In this document: one piece after another, positions 14,597-21,496 of the stretch
How the letters are laid out: every line of letters begins with the position of its first letter
Position numbering within the stretch: the first letter of the stretch is position 1
DNA from: CAZRNB01 sp964601355
GTDB lineage: Bacteria; Planctomycetota; Phycisphaerae; Sedimentisphaerales; Anaerobacaceae
DNA: 22,727 nt
NCBI GenBank assembly: GCA_964601355.1
Contig: CAZRNB010000041.1
Span: 1-22,727 of the forward strand
Direction of reading: 5' to 3'
Position numbers and translations under genes: made by a program
Notes under the pieces: generated by a model
Database searches by the model: none
What the model was told of the DNA's origin: nothing
Seen by the model: only the letters and a program-made list of their open reading frames with translations

Positions 14597-16785
14597 CAAC
14601 GAAAAAGAAAACCGAGAATGATTTGGTATTGAAGGTGACAGAGGCTTTGCCAAAAGATGTTGGTAGAGCTATAGCAAGGATCGACCCAGAGGATATGAAG
14701 ATTCTGGGGCTTGAAGTTGGAGAAATAATAGAGATAGAAGGGGAAAGAAAAACAGCCGTTAAAGCAATGCCCTGTTATGCAGCGGACCGAGGCAAAGAAG
14801 TTATACAGATAGATGGAATTACAAGAGAAAACGCTAAAATAGGGCTTGATGGAAAACTAACGATTCGAAAGGTCGAAAGTAATCCTGCCAGGGAAATCGT
14901 GATTTCTCCTTTAACCGTGACAGGGACGCTTCAGAAAGATAAAGATGCCAAATATATCGGCTCTCTTATAGAGGGTCTGCCTTTGACCGCCGGTGACAAA
15001 GTACGTGCAAGGCTGTTTGGTACGAGGACCTGTGATTTTATAGTAGAAAGCACAATCCCCAATGGGGTGGCATTGGTTAGTCCTGCTACTTTAATAAAGG
15101 TAAAAACCAAAGGGGGTAAATTAGAGAGGGCAAAAATATCGTATGAGGATATTGGCGGTCTTGCCACCCAAATTCAAAGAATCAGGGAGATGATCGAGCT
15201 GCCTCTGCGATATCCTGAGGTCTTTGACAGGCTGGGAATCGAGGCGCCTAAAGGCGTTTTCTTATACGGTCCACCGGGGACGGGAAAGACTTTAATAGCC
15301 CGAGCCGTGGCAAATGAAACCGATGCCTATTTTACGAGCATAAGCGGCCCAGAGATTATGGGAAAATTTTATGGTGAATCCGAAGCTCGTTTAAGAAGTG
15401 TATTTGAGGATGCGCAGAGTCACGCCCCAGCCATAATCTTCATCGATGAGATAGATGCCATCGCCCCTAAGAGAGAAGATATGGGTAGTGAAAAACAAGT
15501 TGAAAGACGCGTTGTGTCTCAACTTTTGGCGTTGATGGATGGATTAGAGTCCCGCGGGCACATCATAGTTATCGGGGCAACAAATATCCCCAACACCATA
15601 GACCCTGCATTAAGAAGACCGGGCCGGTTTGATAGAGAAATCTCTATTCCGATACCTGATAAAAACGGGCGATTAGAGATATTGGAAATTCATACAAGAG
15701 GCATGCCGTTAGCAGAAGATGTCAACATCCAAAAATTAGCTGAAATTACCCATGGATTCGTGGGAGCTGACTTAGAAGCATTGGGGAGAGAAGCAGCAAT
15801 GTCGGCTCTAAGGAAGTTCCTACCCAAAATTGATTTTGAAATGGCAGATATTCCTTACGAAGCATTGCTTAAATTAGAAGTAACGATGGATAATTTTTTG
15901 GAGGCGATGAAGGAGGTCGAGCCATCTGCAATTAGAGAGGTATTCGTTGAGGTGCCGGATGTGAAGTGGAGTGACGTAGGGGGTCTTGAGCACATCAAGC
16001 AAGAGCTCAAGGAGGCGATAGAGTGGCCGCTCAAATACTCAGATGTCTTTAAAAAGGCTGATACTCATCCGTCAAAAGGAATTTTACTTTATGGCAAACC
16101 CGGAACAGGAAAAACCCTTTTAGCAAAGGCGGTAGCCAATGAAAGCGGTGTTAATTTTATCTCTATTAAAGGGCCGCAGCTTATTAGCCGCTATGTAGGA
16201 GAATCGGAACGGGGGGTAAGGGAGACGTTTAGAAAGGCAAAGCAGGCCGCTCCGACGATACTTTTTCTCGACGAGATAGATAGTCTTATACCAAAGAGGG
16301 GCTCCAGCTCTACAGATGCTCACGTAACAGAGAGGGTAATAAGTCAATTCCTAACCGAAATGGATGGAATTGAGGAGCTCAAGGGAGTGGTGGTGTTAGG
16401 AGCAACTAACAGATTGGATTTGGTTGATCCTGCCGTTTTAAGAAGCGGCAGATTCGACCTTCTTTTTGAGCTGCCTCTGCCGGATGAGAAAACCAGAGAA
16501 GAGATATTCAGGATACACACAAAAAATAAGCCGCTTAGCGAAGACATTGATTTGAAGAAGCTGGCCGGAGAAACCGAGGGTAGGGTCGGCTCGGATATTG
16601 AGTTTATCTGTCGAAAGGCTTCTATGTTTGCGATAAGAGAGTTCATCAACCATCGCAAGGCCTGCAAAGACAAGAAGATGGACTTCAAAGTTTCAAGGCA
16701 GCATTTTGACCAGGCTATTAAAATGCTGAAACAGCAAAATTCAGGGGTCTGTGTTCAGGGTTTGGGGATCAGAAATAGTATTTAG
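14590..16785 (+). CDS. CDC48/p97-type double AAA ATPase
   Basis: The 731-residue protein has a CDC48 N-domain (about 10-185), a D1 ring with Walker A GPPGTGKT (227-234), Walker B IIFIDE (282-287) and the RRPGRFD arginine region (342-348), and a D2 ring with Walker A GKPGTGKT (502-509), Walker B ILFLDE (557-562) and RSGRFD. All catalytic motifs are intact. CDC48 extracts and unfolds proteins from complexes and membranes. The full archaeal-type form is uncommon in bacteria. The TTG start at 14590 is supported by AAGGAG eight bases upstream and overlaps the stop of the Get3-like gene. The last 14 residues (718-731) are encoded by a heptamer array, and the tail lacks the hydrophobic-Tyr-X ending used for proteasome docking. 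Confidence 0.93.
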   Translation: MLTTKKKTENDLVLKVTEALPKDVGRAIARIDPEDMKILGLEVGEIIEIEGERKTAVKAMPCYAADRGKEVIQIDGITRENAKIGLDGKLTIRKVESNPAREIVISPLTVTGTLQKDKDAKYIGSLIEGLPLTAGDKVRARLFGTRTCDFIVESTIPNGVALVSPATLIKVKTKGGKLERAKISYEDIGGLATQIQRIREMIELPLRYPEVFDRLGIEAPKGVFLYGPPGTGKTLIARAVANETDAYFTSISGPEIMGKFYGESEARLRSVFEDAQSHAPAIIFIDEIDAIAPKREDMGSEKQVERRVVSQLLALMDGLESRGHIIVIGATNIPNTIDPALRRPGRFDREISIPIPDKNGRLEILEIHTRGMPLAEDVNIQKLAEITHGFVGADLEALGREAAMSALRKFLPKIDFEMADIPYEALLKLEVTMDNFLEAMKEVEPSAIREVFVEVPDVKWSDVGGLEHIKQELKEAIEWPLKYSDVFKKADTHPSKGILLYGKPGTGKTLLAKAVANESGVNFISIKGPQLISRYVGESERGVRETFRKAKQAAPTILFLDEIDSLIPKRGSSSTDAHVTERVISQFLTEMDGIEELKGVVVLGATNRLDLVDPAVLRSGRFDLLFELPLPDEKTREEIFRIHTKNKPLSEDIDLKKLAGETEGRVGSDIEFICRKASMFAIREFINHRKACKDKKMDFKVSRQHFDQAIKMLKQQNSGVCVQGLGIRNSI
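16740..16774 (+). repeat. Heptamer array encoding the CDC48 C-terminal tail
   Basis: Five 7-nt words including two TTCAGGG, TTTGGGG and an ATCAGAA end word. The core shared with the array at 2649-2676 is 15 bases. It is read in frame as the last residues of the CDC48 protein. Confidence 0.7.
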
Positions 16786-16806
16786 CCCGCCGTTTTACGG
16801 CGGGTT
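16784..16806. terminator. GC-rich hairpin after the CDC48 gene
   Basis: CCCGCCG (16786-16792), TTTTA loop, CGGCGGG (16798-16804), extendable by a G-T and an A-T pair. It follows the CDC48 stop directly. No T-run follows, so it may act as a partial terminator or an mRNA processing or stability element rather than a full stop. Confidence 0.45.
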
Positions 16807-16853
16807 GTACGATATACACAAATCACAATACGAGCGACAAAGAAGGGTCTGTT

Positions 16854-18020
16854 ATGAGCAAAGTAGGCAAATATATTTACGGCATTATAAATTCGAAGGT
16901 GGAAGAGACTTTTGATCTGGATGGTATTGGTACTCTCGAAGATTCTTACCGGCTCGGAAGGCCTGCAGGGCTTGTATCAGTCTCGGCAAGGCACGTAATG
17001 AAAGCGATGCCGCTAACGGATGAGCCGAGCCTTGATGGGAAGGATAGCATCTTTTGTAGTCAGGCTCATACTATATCCTTCCAGGACATATCCGCAGTAG
17101 TAAGTGATGCAGAAGTAGTTGATTACAGTGGTATGCCCAAAGATATATTAGCCATGCGGCTTCTTCGACATCAGGAGGTGATTGAGAAGATTATGGCCGA
17201 ACATACCATAATCCCTATGAGGCTTGGAACATTTGCTGAAAGTGAGCAAGGCGTTAGTCGGATTCTAAGCAGAGGATACAAAACAATTAAAGATATATTT
17301 GAAATGGCGAAAAACACAATTGAAATCGATGTAGTGGCTGTATTGAGTGATTTTAATTCTTTTCTGCAAGAGGTCTCAGAGCAGGAAGAAATAAAACAGC
17401 TTAAACAGTCTCTTTTAAGTAAAGATGGCGGCGTCACTGTAGATGACCAGATGCAGGTAGGAGTTTTAATTAAGAAACATTTAGACAGGAAAAGAGAGGA
17501 ATATGCCGCACAGATACAAAAGGCTCTGGGCAGGCTCGTCCGGGGCCTTAAAGCCCACGACCTTATGGATGACAAAATGGTTCTTAATATGGCATTTCTT
17601 ATAGGGCAAAATAGACAAAAGGATTTTGAGCATGAAGTGGACAAGCTCAATAATGAATTCCTGGAGAAGCTAAATTTTAGATGTGTGGGACCATTACCTC
17701 CTTATAGTTTCTATACGCTTGAGGTGAAAAGATCGCGGTTTGAGGAGATAGATTGGGCGAGGAAAAGATTAGGGCTTACAAATGATTTTATAACTGCAGG
17801 TGACATTAAAAAAGCCCATCGCAGAGTGGCCTTAACGTGTCACCCCGATAAAAATCCGGACACGCCGGGCATAGAAAAGAAATTCGATGATATGACCAGA
17901 GCTTATAAGATACTTCTTGATTATTACCGCTCTTCCAATCAAACGGAACAGACAAATGGCTGCTATTTTAATGAGGAAGCTTTTGAAAATAGCGCAATGT
18001 TGGTTACGACGGCAGAATGA
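16854..18020 (+). CDS. GvpF/GvpL protein fused to a C-terminal J-domain
   Basis: The 388-residue protein joins two domains. Residues 1-292 are a GvpL/GvpF domain: YIYGIIN at the start, AVVSD near 81-85, IIPMRLGTFA at 119-128, MVLNMAFLIG at 242-251 and GPLPPYSFY at 279-287. Residues about 300-358 are a DnaJ-type J-domain with helix II GDIKKAHRRVALTC, the intact HPD motif (330-332) and the following helix KKFDDMTRAYKILLDYY. GvpF and GvpL are minor proteins that contact GvpA during nucleation; a J-domain recruits and stimulates DnaK (Hsp70). The fusion implies direct hand-off of client protein from Hsp70. The N-terminal part has about 40 extra residues (25-70) compared with plain GvpF. AAGAAGGG precedes the start. 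Confidence 0.93.
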   Translation: MSKVGKYIYGIINSKVEETFDLDGIGTLEDSYRLGRPAGLVSVSARHVMKAMPLTDEPSLDGKDSIFCSQAHTISFQDISAVVSDAEVVDYSGMPKDILAMRLLRHQEVIEKIMAEHTIIPMRLGTFAESEQGVSRILSRGYKTIKDIFEMAKNTIEIDVVAVLSDFNSFLQEVSEQEEIKQLKQSLLSKDGGVTVDDQMQVGVLIKKHLDRKREEYAAQIQKALGRLVRGLKAHDLMDDKMVLNMAFLIGQNRQKDFEHEVDKLNNEFLEKLNFRCVGPLPPYSFYTLEVKRSRFEEIDWARKRLGLTNDFITAGDIKKAHRRVALTCHPDKNPDTPGIEKKFDDMTRAYKILLDYYRSSNQTEQTNGCYFNEEAFENSAMLVTTAE

Positions 18021-18021
18021 G

Positions 18022-18789
18022 ATGGAAAAAGAAGGAAAATATATCTACTGCATTATCGAGGCCAAACAGGAACGGAACTTCGGGCCCGTTGGTTTGGGCG
18101 GCAGGGGTGACGAAGTTTTAACCATTGGATATGAGGACTTAAGTATGGTGGTAAGCGACCATCCTATGGCCAGGCTTACTGCTAACCGGGAGAATATGTT
18201 GTCACACCAAAGAGCAATTGAGACGGTAATGAAAGAATTTGATAGCGTTCTTCCGGTTCGCTTTGGCACCGTTGCTTCAGGTCTTGATGAGATAAGGAAC
18301 CTTCTGGATAGGAGATACAGAGAATTTAAGAACGCTCTATTAGATATGGACCGCAAAGTAGAATTAGGAGTCAAAGGTTTATGGAAAAAGATGGATGTTA
18401 TTTTTAACGAGATTGTAGAGGAGAATGAAACAATCAAAACCTCAAAAGAGGCTTTGAAAAAAGAAAATAACGCAAATATTCAGACCAAAATGAATATAGG
18501 GATGCTGGTTAAAAACGCGCTGCAGGATAAGAAGGAAAAACAGGCAGAAGAAATTGTGGATAGGCTTAAAAGAACATCCTGTGAATACAAGCTCAACAGC
18601 ACTTATGGCGACCAGATGTTTTTGAATGCTGCTTTTTTAATAAGTAAGGGAAGAGAAAAAGAGTTTGACAATATTATGAATGAGCTGAGTGACGAGCATG
18701 AAGACAGAATAAGGTTTATATATGCAGGACCTTTGCCTGTCTTTAATTTTGTTAATATCGTTATTTATCCGGAAGAATGGGAGAAATGA
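18022..18789 (+). CDS. Gas vesicle protein GvpF/GvpL
   Basis: The 255-residue protein is a standard-length GvpL/GvpF: KYIYCIIEA at the start, MVVSDHP after the first fold, VLPVRFGTVA, MFLNAAFLIS and the closing GPLPVFNFV. The ATG at 18022 is one base after the preceding stop codon, and no strong Shine-Dalgarno is present, so translation is probably coupled to the upstream gene. A longer frame from 17917 overlaps the fused gene and is not needed. This is one of three GvpF/L paralogues in the cluster and the only one of these in direct contact with gvpG. Which of the F and L names applies cannot be told from sequence alone. Confidence 0.93.
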   Translation: MEKEGKYIYCIIEAKQERNFGPVGLGGRGDEVLTIGYEDLSMVVSDHPMARLTANRENMLSHQRAIETVMKEFDSVLPVRFGTVASGLDEIRNLLDRRYREFKNALLDMDRKVELGVKGLWKKMDVIFNEIVEENETIKTSKEALKKENNANIQTKMNIGMLVKNALQDKKEKQAEEIVDRLKRTSCEYKLNSTYGDQMFLNAAFLISKGREKEFDNIMNELSDEHEDRIRFIYAGPLPVFNFVNIVIYPEEWEK

Positions 18790-18794
18790 CGGGG

Positions 18795-18811
18795 ATCCGC
18801 TGCAGGCGGAT
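18795..18811. repeat. GC-rich mini-hairpin between gvpF and gvpG
   Basis: ATCCGC-TGCAG-GCGGAT, 6 bp stem. The outer arms are the same as those of the hairpin at 626-642. There is no T-run, so it is more likely a dispersed element or a processing site than a terminator. Confidence 0.45.
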
Positions 18812-18851
18812 TAAGAGTTAAACAAATATATCGCAGCCGATGTGAGAATAA

Positions 18852-19091
18852 ATGTTCCTGATTGATAGCATATTACTTGCTCCGTTAAGAGGTGTGGTAT
18901 GGCTGGGTAAAAAGATTAATGAGACGGCTGAAAACCAGTTGTCCGACGAGGGGCGCATAAAAGAGGAGCTCATGACGTTGCAGCTGCGGTTTGAGCTGGA
19001 CGAGATAAACGAGCGGGAATATGACCAAAGAGAGGAAGAGCTGCTGGCAAGATTGGATGCTATTAGCAAATCAAAAGAAAAGGAGATGTAA
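18852..19091 (+). CDS. gvpG: Gas vesicle protein GvpG
   Basis: The 79-residue protein matches GvpG: a hydrophobic amphipathic start (FLIDSILLAPLRGVVWLGKKI), then a charged coiled-coil region with LQLRFELDEINEREYDQREEELLARLD. GvpG is a minor assembly protein that works with GvpF/L. The length is normal. The start at 18852 has only a weak GTGAGAA upstream. The stop is followed after two bases by the start of gvpO, whose Shine-Dalgarno AGGAG lies inside the end of gvpG. Confidence 0.92.
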   Translation: MFLIDSILLAPLRGVVWLGKKINETAENQLSDEGRIKEELMTLQLRFELDEINEREYDQREEELLARLDAISKSKEKEM

Positions 19092-19093
19092 AG

Positions 19094-19357
19094 ATGACTA
19101 ATATAAAAGAAGCCAGGGAAGCCGCTGCAGAATTTTTAAGGAAGGCCCTTAACGTCAGCGATGCACGGGTAATTGGAGTGGCAAAGGTCGATGGCGGCTG
19201 GAGCGCAGAGGTTGAGGTTTATGAAGATAGCTCTTTTTTGAAATCTCTCGGATTGCCTACAAGGGTAAAGGATAAGAATATCTACATAGTTAAACTAAAC
19301 GATAATCTGGAAATTGATTCTTACGAGCCTCAAGGGCATCCAGTGACTACCGGCTGA
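19094..19357 (+). CDS. gvpO: Gas vesicle protein GvpO
   Basis: The 87-residue protein resembles GvpO: an N-terminal helix (EAREAAAEFLRKALNV), then GGWSAEVEVYED (about 35-46) and a strand-turn-strand end with YIVKLNDNLEIDSYEPQGH, the pattern of the family. GvpO is needed for gas-vesicle formation in haloarchaea and is common in bacterial clusters; its exact job is unclear. AGGAG, located at the end of gvpG, gives strong support to the start at 19094. The gap to the next gene is 62 bases. Confidence 0.82.
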   Translation: MTNIKEAREAAAEFLRKALNVSDARVIGVAKVDGGWSAEVEVYEDSSFLKSLGLPTRVKDKNIYIVKLNDNLEIDSYEPQGHPVTTG

Positions 19358-19419
19358 TCTATTATAACAGATATGACAAGAGCAGAAAAAACAGCCAAAG
19401 CTAAAAAGGGCAAGCTGCT

Positions 19420-20229
19420 ATGGATGGATTATATCTTTATTGTCTCAGAGAGAAAACCATGAATTCCCCTGCCATTTCCACAACGGGTATTGATGGAGAC
19501 GGAGAGGTTTTCGTTTTGCCTTACCAACAGTTGGAAGCAGTTGTCAGTAACGTCTGTCTAGAAGAATTCGGGTCTGACGAGATTCCCAAAAAGGCACAAG
19601 AAGACCTGGGCTGGATTAAGGAAAAGGCCCTCGCTCATGAGAAAATTATAGAACAGGCCATGAGGAAGGGTAATAAAGTTTTAAGCCTCATACCGATGAG
19701 ATTCGGCACTATCTTCAAAAATAAAGAGAGATTGGAAGAGGCCTTAAACAAGGACTACTCTAAGATAAAAGAAGTGTTGGAAAAAATTCAAAGCAAACAG
19801 GAATGGAGTGTAAAGGTATATCTGAAGGACAAAGAAAACTTTGAGCGGATGATAAAAGATAAAAATGAAGCAATAAAGCAGAAGCAGAAAGAAATAGCTT
19901 CCTTACCTGAGGGCATTGCCTTTTTTATGGAAGAGGAGCTAAGAGAAACTATTGCCAAAGAAGTGAGTGGAGAATTGAACGTTATTATTGATGTCCTCTT
20001 TGAACGATTAAAAAAACAATCTGTGGATTCAGTCAGAAATAAGGTTTTGGAAAGAGAGCTGACAGGCAGATGCGAACCTATGGTTCTAAATGTGGCCTAT
20101 TTAGTTTCTGAAGAAAAAATAGAGAGTTTCAAAGCAGGAATTGAAGACCTAAAACAAGAAATGCAGGCAAAAGGCCTTTGTCTTGAGTATAGTGGTCCCT
20201 GGCCTGCCTTTAATTTCACCTGTTATTGA
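19420..20229 (+). CDS. Gas vesicle protein GvpF/GvpL, third paralogue
   Basis: The 269-residue protein is a GvpL/GvpF family member with GLYLYCLRE at the start, LEAVVSNV, VLSLIPMRFGTIF, the acidic-basic helical middle, MVLNVAYLVS and the closing GPWPAFNF. The length suits GvpL. AAAGGGCAAG precedes the start. It is divergent from the other two copies (16854 and 18022), as expected for old paralogues with separate contacts in the assembly complex. Two heptamer arrays lie in the gap between its stop codon and the next gene. Confidence 0.93.
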   Translation: MDGLYLYCLREKTMNSPAISTTGIDGDGEVFVLPYQQLEAVVSNVCLEEFGSDEIPKKAQEDLGWIKEKALAHEKIIEQAMRKGNKVLSLIPMRFGTIFKNKERLEEALNKDYSKIKEVLEKIQSKQEWSVKVYLKDKENFERMIKDKNEAIKQKQKEIASLPEGIAFFMEEELRETIAKEVSGELNVIIDVLFERLKKQSVDSVRNKVLERELTGRCEPMVLNVAYLVSEEKIESFKAGIEDLKQEMQAKGLCLEYSGPWPAFNFTCY

Positions 20230-20236
20230 AAATGAG

Positions 20237-20298
20237 TTCATTGTTAATTGTTCATTGTTTTTCGATGAATACATAACAAATAACACATAACACATATA
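20237..20298 (+). repeat. Two heptamer arrays before the GvpJ-GvpK gene
   Basis: First array 20237-20264: words TTCATTG (twice), TTAATTG and a degenerate TTTTTCG. Second array 20271-20298: words ACATAAC (twice), AAATAAC and ACATATA. Six bases separate them. Together they fill the gap between the two genes and leave no room for a Shine-Dalgarno at the start codon at 20302. Confidence 0.75.
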
Positions 20299-20301
20299 AA
20301 T

Positions 20302-20856
20302 ATGGCTGAGTTATTAAGCACGACGGTTTGTAGAAATGAAAATGTAACATTAGTAGATGTTCTGGATAAAGTTTTAGAAAAGGGAGCGGTTATCAATGGA
20401 GATGTGGTAATAAGAGTGGCAGATGTTGACCTTGTTTTTTTGGGTTTAAGACTTATCCTTACATCAGTTTCTAAGGCAGAAGAGTTGTCGGGTATGAGTT
20501 TTAGTGATAAAGATAAGCTGCCCACGCCCGAAGATTTGGAATATATAAAAAGGCTGCAAATGGAGATAAGAAGGGCTGAAGAAAATATCCCTAAACTAAT
20601 TGACGTTAGCGATCCAAATAAGGCTGAGCAGGGATTAGCTAAATTAGTTTTAACCCTTGTTGAGCTTATAAGAAAACTTATGGAGAAAGAGGCCTTTAGA
20701 AGGGTAAAAAGAGGCACTCTTTCATCCATCGAGATTCAGAAATTGGGTTTAAGTCTTAAAGCGGTAAAGAAAAAAATAGAAGAGGTTCAAAAAATCTTCG
20801 GCATTGAGGATGAAGAATTAAATTTAGATTTAGGCCCTTTGGGGAATTTGATGTGA
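20302..20856 (+). CDS. GvpA/J-like domain fused to GvpK
   Basis: The 184-residue protein has two gas-vesicle domains in one chain. Residues about 14-60 are a GvpA/GvpJ-type shell domain (NVTLVDVLDKVLEKGAVI, then DVVIRVADVDLVFLGLRLILTS). Residues about 99-184 are GvpK: IDVSDPNKAEQGLAKLVLTL, RKLMEKEAFRRVKRGTL, and the closing LNLDLGPLGNL. GvpJ and GvpK are normally separate minor proteins encoded next to each other. The fused gene implies a fixed 1:1 ratio and close contact. No stop or frameshift is visible at the join. The start at 20302 has no Shine-Dalgarno. An unknown Cys protein follows after nine bases. Confidence 0.93.
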   Translation: MAELLSTTVCRNENVTLVDVLDKVLEKGAVINGDVVIRVADVDLVFLGLRLILTSVSKAEELSGMSFSDKDKLPTPEDLEYIKRLQMEIRRAEENIPKLIDVSDPNKAEQGLAKLVLTLVELIRKLMEKEAFRRVKRGTLSSIEIQKLGLSLKAVKKKIEEVQKIFGIEDEELNLDLGPLGNLM

Positions 20857-20865
20857 GAAGAAAGT

Positions 20866-21129
20866 ATGATTAAGGAACAGAGCAAAATAAGCTGCCCCAC
20901 TTTTCAGAAACAAGAGCCGGGGATAAAAGAAATCACCGACAGAATTAATATGGCCGAAGGAGTGAGGGAAAAAGCAGCAGCCTCCGAAGAGCTGCAAAGA
21001 AAAGCAGATGTGCTTCTTTCTTGTCCGGATTATGATGAAAAAAGCACTGATTGTAGTAACTGTCGTTTTATTACTAATGTGCGTAAGAAAACAACGGATT
21101 TGATTATAAAAGCAAAGAGATTAGCATAG
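20866..21129 (+). CDS. Small cysteine-containing protein of the gvp cluster
   Basis: The 87-residue protein is soluble and mainly helical with four cysteines: C10, C53, and the pair C63-xx-C66 in the segment STDCSNCRF. The pattern could hold zinc or an iron-sulfur cluster, or form redox disulfides, but the spacing matches no family I recognise. A purine-rich GAGAAGAAAG site precedes the ATG, and the gene is tightly placed after the GvpJ-GvpK gene and 20 bases before gvpJ. Its role in gas vesicles is unknown. Confidence 0.72.
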   Translation: MIKEQSKISCPTFQKQEPGIKEITDRINMAEGVREKAAASEELQRKADVLLSCPDYDEKSTDCSNCRFITNVRKKTTDLIIKAKRLA

Positions 21130-21149
21130 TTTAAATAGGAGTTAGTCTG

Positions 21150-21479
21150 ATGTCAGAACAGAAGATGATGCATGCCACCGAGGCTACCAATTTAGCCGAT
21201 ATCTTAGAAAGGGTCTTAGATAAGGGGATAGTGATTGCCGGAGACATCAGGATTCAAATCGCTGACATCGACCTGCTGACAATAAAGATAAGACTTTTGG
21301 TTGCCTCTGTGGATAAAGCTATGGAGATGGGGATAAATTGGTGGCAGCAGGATTCCTATTTGTCTTCAAAGGCACAAAAAGCGGATATAGAACAGGAAAA
21401 TAGAGAGCTGAAGAAAAAATTAGAACGTAACGAAGAAATTAAAAGGCGGCTGGAACGTGCTGAAGCAAGGGTAACTTAA
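21150..21479 (+). CDS. gvpJ: GvpJ-type minor shell protein
   Basis: The 109-residue protein carries a GvpA-like domain at about residues 13-60 (NLADILERVLDKGIVIAGDI, then IADIDLLTIKIRLLVASVDKAME) and a charged coiled-coil extension of about 40 residues. An extension after the GvpA core is typical of GvpJ and GvpM, minor shell proteins thought to form the tips or the starting cone. I favour GvpJ but GvpM cannot be excluded. AGGAG precedes the start at 21150. Unlike gvpA it lies near the end of the cluster. Confidence 0.88.
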   Translation: MSEQKMMHATEATNLADILERVLDKGIVIAGDIRIQIADIDLLTIKIRLLVASVDKAMEMGINWWQQDSYLSSKAQKADIEQENRELKKKLERNEEIKRRLERAEARVT

Positions 21480-21496
21480 GCAAGAGGGAATGACCA

